In this document: in pieces, positions 33,329 through 38,493 of the stretch | Layout of the letters: every line of letters starts with the position of its first letter | Position numbering within the stretch: position 1 is the stretch's first letter | Source of the DNA: Thermoplasmata archaeon | GTDB taxonomy: Archaea; Thermoplasmatota; Thermoplasmata; Thermoplasmatales; Thermoplasmataceae | Direction: 5' to 3' | Assembly (NCBI GenBank): GCA_021846695.1 | Contig: JAJZWN010000007.1 | Location: 1 to 38,493, forward strand | Length of the DNA stretch: 38,493 nucleotides | Notes under the pieces: generated by a model | Told to the model about the DNA's origin: nothing | The model's database searches: none | Seen by the model: only the letters and a program-made list of their open reading frames with translations | Translations under genes and position numbers: made by a program

Positions 33329-33337
33329 TAATATATA
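33329..33337 (+). promoter_or_regulatory. TATA box for the second ABC operon
   Basis: TAATATATA centred about 24 bases before ATG 33357; it favours that start over TTG 33342. Confidence 0.5.
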
Positions 33338-33356
33338 GCTATTGTTATCCATTTTA

Positions 33357-34253
33357 ATGATCGCAATTTCCAATCTTACAAAATCATTCAAAAATTTTAA
33401 GGCTGTCAATGATCTAAACATGGATATCAGCAATGGTGAAATACTGGGACTTGCAGGATTGAATGGAGCAGGAAAAACAACAACTATAAGGGCAACTGCA
33501 GGTATTATATTTCCAACCTCAGGAAAAATTTTGGTGGATAATTTTGACATGGTTGAAAATAAGACAGAGGCTTCAAAACATATTGGATGGGTGCCTGAGC
33601 TACCGAACTTTGAGCCAGATTCCAGGCCCATACCCCTTCTAAAATACTATGCCGGATTTTATGGGATAAACTCTGCAGATGCTGAAAAGGATATTGTTGA
33701 GCTTATGAAAAAATTCGATATATACGCATATAAGGATAAAAAGCTAAAGTTCTATTCACAGGGGATGAAAAAGAGATTCTCACTGGTTGCAGCAATGATG
33801 GGCAATCCAGATAATTTTCTTTTCGATGAAACCCTTAACGGGCTCGATCCCCAGGGAGTCAGGGAAGTACGTGATTTTATAATAGAACTTAAAAAACAGG
33901 GAAAATCTATTCTGCTTTCTTCCCATATATTATCTGAATTGCAGAATGTTGCCGACAGGATAGCCATAATGAAAAATGGAACTATAATTAAAATCCTTAC
34001 AAGAGACGATTTGAATCACCTGGGCACGACCGGAATTAAAATCCATATTAAAAATCCTGATGATAAGTTAGATAAGGTCTTGTTAAATTTTGGACAACTT
34101 GAATATGATGGCTATTATTACACGATAAAAAATTCCTCTAATGTGGACCCTTCGGATATCAATAATGAACTTGTAAAGGCAAACTACAAGGTAGATTATA
34201 TAGGCGTGCAAAACGAAACTCTGGAAGAGTATTTCCTCAACATGGTGAAATAA
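33357..34253 (+). CDS. ABC transporter ATP-binding protein
   Basis: ATPase subunit of about 298 residues. Walker A is GLNGAGKTTT, the signature reads FYSQGMKKRFSL (Gln replaces the first Gly of the LSGGQ type), Walker B is NFLFDETLNGLDP and the switch is LLSSHILSE. The short C-terminal extension ends EEYFLNMVK. GGTGAAAT at the end is a weak ribosome site for the permease gene, which follows after 1 base. It is not close in sequence to the DrrA-like protein at 17628, so the two transporters are likely independent. Confidence 0.9.
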   Translation: MIAISNLTKSFKNFKAVNDLNMDISNGEILGLAGLNGAGKTTTIRATAGIIFPTSGKILVDNFDMVENKTEASKHIGWVPELPNFEPDSRPIPLLKYYAGFYGINSADAEKDIVELMKKFDIYAYKDKKLKFYSQGMKKRFSLVAAMMGNPDNFLFDETLNGLDPQGVREVRDFIIELKKQGKSILLSSHILSELQNVADRIAIMKNGTIIKILTRDDLNHLGTTGIKIHIKNPDDKLDKVLLNFGQLEYDGYYYTIKNSSNVDPSDINNELVKANYKVDYIGVQNETLEEYFLNMVK

Positions 34254-34254
34254 A

Positions 34255-35733
34255 ATGAATGGGTTCCTTTATGATATTAAAAGAACGTTGAGTGGCAAAT
34301 TTACCATTATACTAATTGTTCTTCTGGTTCTTATTACTGTTGCAACTGCCTATGGTGCAGGTATTTCCTCTGACACTGCTGCACCTGCACAGACCGATCT
34401 GGTTTTGCCATATGTAAATGATACAGGCGGGGTCATACATGTAAGTGATTATGTTATAAACGGATATGGCCAGCCTGTCAGTGGTTTAAGCATTACATCC
34501 TCTATTGGAAATGCTTCCATAAATACTATAGAAAATTACACAGGAAGCTCAAATAGTCAAGGATACCTGAATTTTACGGTACATTCAAATGCCTCCAATT
34601 TTTATTATATTTACACTGGTCAATATACAAATGGAAATCCGGCAGCGTATCATAATAATGAAATAGTTTATTATAATGGTAAAATGGGTCAGTCCGAAAG
34701 TTATTCTACAATAGACCCATGTTACAGTACATATTTTAATTATTCCTTTGAACCCATATACGCTGTAATTTTAAAGGATAAAGCAAACCCTTCACAGATA
34801 AGCACAATGGTTTACGTACCCTATATTAATTCCTCTATAAACAACCAACCCCTATCCATTTCCTATAATATATCAACAGCATCTGCGGGAGTTAATGCTA
34901 ATAATGCTGGTAGCGGGAATGTCACTGAAATGACACATCCAGGAGTGCTTATCATTACACCGTCTTTGACCACAAAAGATCTGGACAAGAATGTAAATTT
35001 CTTTATAAACAATAAAACAGAACAGGTTGTACCGACCGTGTCTTACATATACACCTATATTAAACCAGGAGTTGCATTGCAGAATGATCTGGCCATATAC
35101 TTTGGCATACTGTTAATTCCAATTATGAGCATATTCTCGGCTTACTTTTATTATAGTAAGGATAAGACTTCTGGCGTGCTTGAATCTATAATAGCCAGGC
35201 CCATTACAAAGGGAAAATTGATGATATCAAGATTTACAGGAAATTCTGTAAGTTTCCTTGTGGGGCTTCTAATATCCTTCGGACTTGCCGATGTTATACT
35301 GAAGCACTATACAGGTGTGTATATATCCTCAGGTACCTTTGCAACAATGCTAATTGGATACCTTGTTGAAGCCATCGGTTTTGCAGGATTAATGTATTTA
35401 ATAACACAATTTGAGAGAACACAGGGTCAGATACTGGGGACCGGGATTGGTTTACTATTCATTCTCGGTTTTATGTGGACAACATTATCAGAGGCATTAT
35501 TGTTCTTATTACATATACAATCAATCACACATCTTTTGAAAAATCTTCTGATACTGGATTCAATTTCACCCTCCTACTATCCTGATATCATAGCAGATTA
35601 TCACCTGGGTGTATACAGTGGTTTGAGTGCCTCCAGTGTTGGAATAAATATTTACTCTGTGGTCATAATAGGACTTGCATGGGTACTGATACCATCGCTC
35701 CTCGCCCTTTACTTTGCAAGGAAGCGTGATTGA
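34255..35733 (+). CDS. ABC-2 permease with large extracytoplasmic domain
   Basis: Membrane protein of 492 residues. One helix near the N-terminus (about 13-33, TIILIVLLVLITVATAYGAG) is followed by an outside domain of about 240 residues rich in Asn, Ser, Thr and Tyr with many N-x-S/T sequons. Five or six helices then fill residues 275-490, with the cytoplasmic segment KDKTSGVLESIIARPITKGKL typical of ABC-2/NosY-like permeases. The partner ATPase is one base upstream. An outside domain of this size suggests handling of a cell-surface molecule; the substrate is unknown. Confidence 0.85.
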   Translation: MNGFLYDIKRTLSGKFTIILIVLLVLITVATAYGAGISSDTAAPAQTDLVLPYVNDTGGVIHVSDYVINGYGQPVSGLSITSSIGNASINTIENYTGSSNSQGYLNFTVHSNASNFYYIYTGQYTNGNPAAYHNNEIVYYNGKMGQSESYSTIDPCYSTYFNYSFEPIYAVILKDKANPSQISTMVYVPYINSSINNQPLSISYNISTASAGVNANNAGSGNVTEMTHPGVLIITPSLTTKDLDKNVNFFINNKTEQVVPTVSYIYTYIKPGVALQNDLAIYFGILLIPIMSIFSAYFYYSKDKTSGVLESIIARPITKGKLMISRFTGNSVSFLVGLLISFGLADVILKHYTGVYISSGTFATMLIGYLVEAIGFAGLMYLITQFERTQGQILGTGIGLLFILGFMWTTLSEALLFLLHIQSITHLLKNLLILDSISPSYYPDIIADYHLGVYSGLSASSVGINIYSVVIIGLAWVLIPSLLALYFARKRD

Positions 35734-35798
35734 ATTTACCTAACTTTATAATTTTTGCAACAACATTAAATTTTTATAAACATTTTAGCAATAAATAA

Positions 35799-35807
35799 TT
35801 TTATATA
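35799..35807 (+). promoter_or_regulatory. TATA box for the A-ATP synthase operon
   Basis: TTTTATATA about 35 bases before ATG 35838. A transcript starting near 35828-35830 would have a short leader with AGGATA close to the start codon. The 104-base spacer after the ABC gene contains nothing else recognisable. Confidence 0.5.
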
Positions 35808-35837
35808 AGTTATTTCAATCAGGAAATAAGGATATTT

Positions 35838-36065
35838 ATGATAACTGACGCAGATGCTATTTTGGCTTTAGCCGCTTCTATTGCCATCGCTGGTGGATTG
35901 ATAGGGACGGGTATGGCACAGCAGGGTATTGGGGCAGCTGGTATGGGTATAATAGCTGAAAAACCTGAAAAATTTGGACAGGTTCTGTTCTTCTTCGTTA
36001 TACCGGAAACGCTATGGATTATAGGTTTTGTTCTGGGAATTATATTACTGCTTCATGTAATATGA
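35838..36065 (+). CDS. atpK: A-type ATP synthase subunit K (proteolipid ring)
   Basis: Membrane ring subunit carrying protons or sodium, 75 residues, a single two-helix hairpin. Helix 1 spans about residues 8-30 and helix 2 about 48-74. The ion-binding carboxylate is Glu57 in FFFVIPETLW. It is the first gene of the operon K-E-C-F-A. The polar pair Gln28-Gln29 and Thr58 next to Glu57 are noted because similar residues help bind Na+ in some rings, but coupling ion cannot be settled here. Confidence 0.94.
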   Translation: MITDADAILALAASIAIAGGLIGTGMAQQGIGAAGMGIIAEKPEKFGQVLFFFVIPETLWIIGFVLGIILLLHVI

Positions 36066-36077
36066 AAATGGATTTTT

Positions 36078-36647
36078 ATGTCTCTTGAAAATATTTTAAA
36101 TGAAATAGAAAGCACTACGGAAATGGAATTGAAACAGATTAGGGATGAGTATACAGAAAAAATGGCAAATGTTACCATGGCCTGCAATGAGAAGCTCTCA
36201 AGAATAAAACAGGATTATACCGTAAAATCAGAGAACGACATAAAAAACATTATAAGACAGTCTGAGGATTCAATAAAACTCCAGTCAAAGAAAATTATTG
36301 ATGACAAGAAAAAAGAGATACTTAATAACACAATGCAACGATTAAAATCCTATGTTATATCTCTGAATAAGTCCTCTAACTATCCAGAACTTCTGAAAAC
36401 AATGTTAAGCGAATCTGAAAAAGAACTTGGAAAAAAATTCACGGTTTACTGCTCGGAAAGCGATAAAGATAAACTGGAGAATCTTAAATTTTCAGAATCT
36501 ATAAAATTTGAAGTAGATAAAACTATTAAATCCGGAATATTATCAAAAAGCGGGGATGGGAAAAAAGAAGCAGACATGAGGTTAATCAGCATATTTGATT
36601 CCGTTTCGTATGATATAGAGACATACCTTTATGAAAATATAAAATAG
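36078..36647 (+). CDS. atpE: A-type ATP synthase subunit E (peripheral stalk)
   Basis: Stalk subunit of 189 residues. The N-terminal half is a long charged coiled coil (about residues 10-110: MELKQIRDEYTEKMANVTMA and RQSEDSIKLQSKKIIDDKKK), and the C-terminal half is the globular domain typical of E subunits, weakly conserved in sequence. Position between K and C confirms the identity. The stop TAG overlaps the GTG codon that may start subunit C, and a GGTGATT follows it. Confidence 0.88.
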   Translation: MSLENILNEIESTTEMELKQIRDEYTEKMANVTMACNEKLSRIKQDYTVKSENDIKNIIRQSEDSIKLQSKKIIDDKKKEILNNTMQRLKSYVISLNKSSNYPELLKTMLSESEKELGKKFTVYCSESDKDKLENLKFSESIKFEVDKTIKSGILSKSGDGKKEADMRLISIFDSVSYDIETYLYENIK

Positions 36648-37708
36648 TGGTGATTCTTATAAACACTACATATTCAGGAAGCTATGGGAGACTAAAAGTA
36701 CATTTTGGTGACTACCTCAGCGATGATTTTATAAAATCACTTCTGGAACTTGATATAAAGGATATAAGATTAAAACTATATGAAAAAACGTACCGAGAGG
36801 ATATTGATAAGGCCACGTCCTCAAGTAATGACGATGTCCAGATAATTTTAACTGCTATAAACAGGCATGTGGTAAAAAATTCCAAGCTTGCATTGTTTGC
36901 TATTCCACCACCTATGAAATCTTTTATGAAAACGTATGTATCCAAATGGGACATAGAAACCATAAAGGCCATCATAACCTCAAAGGTAATACATCATGAG
37001 ATAAAATCAGGTGACGGCTTCATAATGAGCTTTCGGGATATTCCACTTGGAATATTTGCAGGCAACCTTAATAGTGACGACTTCAGAGTATTGCTGGAGA
37101 AAAATGATGTAGATTCAGTGGTTAATTACCTGTTGAATTTTGGTTATAACTATCTTTTAAAGGATCTTGAAGAATACAAAAAGACAGGAGATACATCAAT
37201 GCTGCTTTCTTCCATGGATTTTAAATACTATAACGATTTAATTGAAAAGGCATTATTTTACAATGGCGATGAGGGTCAGATTATTAAGTATATTAAAAGC
37301 GTAATCGACTTAAAAAATATAATGACGCTTGCCAAGGCACTTGAATTGAAGGTAGATTATGAAAAAATAGAGAAAAGTATTATAGAGAATGGCAATTATT
37401 CCAAGCAGGCACTTGCTGATATTTTCAGGTCTGGTGATGTTGTTGAACTACTTTCTGTATTCAAACATTTTAATATAAGTGAATCAATTGATTATTATAA
37501 AGAGAACAGGAATTTGAGTTTCTTTGAGGTTTCAATGAGAAATGCACTGTTTAAACAGTACGTTCCTGTTATGCTGAGTGATACCGCATCCCAGTATATA
37601 TTTGCATATATCCTGGCAGCAGAGAGGGAAAGAGACAATCTAAGATCGATTATAATTGGCAAGTCATATAATCTTGATAGTAATATAATAGAGAGGATGC
37701 TGATATAA
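36647..37708 (+). CDS. atpC: A-type ATP synthase subunit C (central rotor connector)
   Basis: All-helical funnel that links the rotor shaft to the K ring, 353 residues. NTTYSGSYGRLKV resembles the N-terminus of archaeal C subunits, with three weak repeats (SMDFKYYNDLIEKALFY is the conserved part). Gene order confirms identity. The start is unusual: no ATG is present near the 5' end. GTG 36647 shares bases with the previous stop (TAGTG), GTG 36650 lies inside the GGTGATT ribosome site (36649-36655), and an ATA at 36659 stands at normal spacing from that site. GTG 36647 is listed here by coupling. Confidence 0.9.
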   Translation: MVILINTTYSGSYGRLKVHFGDYLSDDFIKSLLELDIKDIRLKLYEKTYREDIDKATSSSNDDVQIILTAINRHVVKNSKLALFAIPPPMKSFMKTYVSKWDIETIKAIITSKVIHHEIKSGDGFIMSFRDIPLGIFAGNLNSDDFRVLLEKNDVDSVVNYLLNFGYNYLLKDLEEYKKTGDTSMLLSSMDFKYYNDLIEKALFYNGDEGQIIKYIKSVIDLKNIMTLAKALELKVDYEKIEKSIIENGNYSKQALADIFRSGDVVELLSVFKHFNISESIDYYKENRNLSFFEVSMRNALFKQYVPVMLSDTASQYIFAYILAAERERDNLRSIIIGKSYNLDSNIIERMLI

Positions 37709-38017
37709 ATGTCCAGTCTTTGCATTATAGGGGAAAAGGAACTAATTACGGGGTTCAAGCTTGTTGGAGTCAATGATACATTCATAACAGACCCTGCAGA
37801 TGGTGCCAAATTGCTCAGAGAATTATATAAATCTAAAAAATACAACGTTATATTAGCATCACAGTCCTTCCAGAAAAATTTAAAGGTTGATGAAATAAAT
37901 GAATATGCTGGTTCCATGGACCCACTTGTAATTTTTATCCCACTTCCAGGAATTAAAGAGGAAGAATCAGTATATGACCTTGCAAAAAGAATATTAGGAA
38001 TTGATATTGGTGATTAG
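37709..38017 (+). CDS. atpF: A-type ATP synthase subunit F
   Basis: Rotor shaft-associated subunit with a Rossmann-like fold, 102 residues, whose flexible C-terminus regulates ATP hydrolysis. CIIGEKELITGFKLVGV is the family N-terminal signature, with VNDTFITDPADGAKLLRELY after it and a central IFIPLPGIKEEESV region. Start ATG 37709 follows the atpC stop immediately. Its 3' end encodes Gly-Asp by virtue of the GGTGATT site for atpA, which overlaps the stop codon. Confidence 0.93.
   Translation: MSSLCIIGEKELITGFKLVGVNDTFITDPADGAKLLRELYKSKKYNVILASQSFQKNLKVDEINEYAGSMDPLVIFIPLPGIKEEESVYDLAKRILGIDIGD
38009..38015 (+). promoter_or_regulatory. Shine-Dalgarno of atpA within atpF
   Basis: GGTGATT encodes the last two residues (Gly-Asp) and the first base of the TAG stop of atpF. 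It is 2 bases before ATG 38018. Confidence 0.7.
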
Positions 38018-38493
38018 ATGAAAAATGATGGAAAAATATACAGTATATCCGGTCCTGTGGTGATAGCAACAGACCTTGATGGAAAAATGTTTGATGTGGT
38101 GCGTGTAGGTAACCTGGGCCTTGTTGGGGAGGTAATAAAGATAGTTGGAAATAGATTTACCATTCAGGTATATGAAGATACCAGCGGACTCAAGCCAGGG
38201 GAACCGGTTATATCTACAGGCAAACCCCTGTCTGTTGAACTCGGACCAGGGCTTCTGAAATCTATTTATGATGGAATACAGAGACCCCTGGACATTATAC
38301 AGTCAGAAACCGGTGACTTCATAGTTAGAGGCGCAAGTGCACCACCACTGGATGAGAAAAAAGAGTGGGATTTTCAACCTGTTTTGAAAGAGGGTGATGA
38401 AGTTGAAGAGGGGTATATACTTGGCACAGTGAAGGAAACTGACATAATTACCCACAAAATAATGGTTCCATACAAAGTTAATGGTGTGATAAA
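38018..38493 (+). CDS. atpA: A-type ATP synthase catalytic subunit A (5' part, cut by the window end)
   Basis: Catalytic ATP-hydrolysing or -synthesising subunit. The first 158 codons are visible: [20 protein letters not shown] is the N-terminal beta-barrel start of A subunits, then [40 protein letters not shown], the [11 protein letters not shown] motif and part of the non-homologous region (KEEWD-like [13 protein letters not shown]). The P-loop lies beyond the window. ATG 38018 is preceded by GGTGATT at 38009-38015, which includes part of the atpF stop. Confidence 0.96.
   Translation, partial: MKNDGKIYSISGPVVIATDLDGKMFDVVRVGNLGLVGEVIKIVGNRFTIQVYEDTSGLKPGEPVISTGKPLSVELGPGLLKSIYDGIQRPLDIIQSETGDFIVRGASAPPLDEKKEWDFQPVLKEGDEVEEGYILGTVKETDIITHKIMVPYKVNGVI

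Overview
The window is a compact, AT-rich archaeal chromosome segment, best read as a member of the Thermoplasmatales (Ferroplasma/Cuniculiplasma/Thermoplasma-like). The marker genes are unambiguously archaeal: TATA-binding protein, release factor aRF1, DNA polymerase D small subunit, a VAT/Cdc48 AAA ATPase, isopentenyl phosphate kinase with type 2 IPP isomerase, an Ogg2-type 8-oxoguanine glycosylase and an A-type ATP synthase operon. The acid/metal-niche guess rests on the ars locus and overall similarity and is an inference. No rRNA, tRNA, CRISPR array or intact insertion sequence was found.

Layout. 1-4102: an MIP18/PaaD-like Fe-S protein, TBP, TruD, a small winged-helix-like protein and IMP dehydrogenase. 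4103-5526: a low-GC accessory island with a reading-frame relic, a small two-helix membrane protein and a secreted or anchored protein with a Gly/Ala-rich hydrophobic C-terminus; this is the least explained part. 5527-9082: DP1, a helical orphan, a membrane orphan and an MFS transporter. 9083-9445: a 363-base gap with a second frame relic and promoters. 9446-12356: a LeuC/LeuD-type hydro-lyase and a second MFS transporter. 12407-14800: a phosphoesterase divergent from arsR-arsB. 14938-17151: a homocitrate/isopropylmalate synthase-family enzyme and a BadF-type sugar-acid kinase. 17204-19420: a PadR-controlled ABC-2 exporter. 19421-22447: UMP kinase, aRF1 and a K+ channel. 22448-26833: VAT, then homoserine kinase with a Cys/Met-metabolism PLP enzyme. 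26808-28871: a 2-phosphoglycerate-kinase-like protein, superoxide dismutase and Ogg2. 28875-33306: ThiI with a rhodanese tail, an FMN reductase, and IPK-Idi2-ZPR1. 33357-35733: a second ABC-2 system. 35838-38493: A-ATP synthase K-E-C-F-A, with A cut by the window end.

Expression signals are unusually readable. Most first genes have a TATA element centred about 21-30 bases before the start codon, implying leaderless mRNAs, and this decides several starts. Internal operon genes instead carry GGTGAT or GGAGG Shine-Dalgarno sequences, often embedded in the 3' end of the preceding gene. Convergent neighbours abut or overlap at their stop codons.

The main points for a second look are the candidate secreted effector with its possible membrane partner (4313-5310), an ACGAAATT-type motif shared by promoters of the synthase and an MFS transporter, an ArsR with a C-terminal three-cysteine site and a 20-base operator-like palindrome, paired palindromes at the padR promoter, and a homoserine kinase-linked PLP enzyme in which the usual catalytic tyrosine appears to be phenylalanine.
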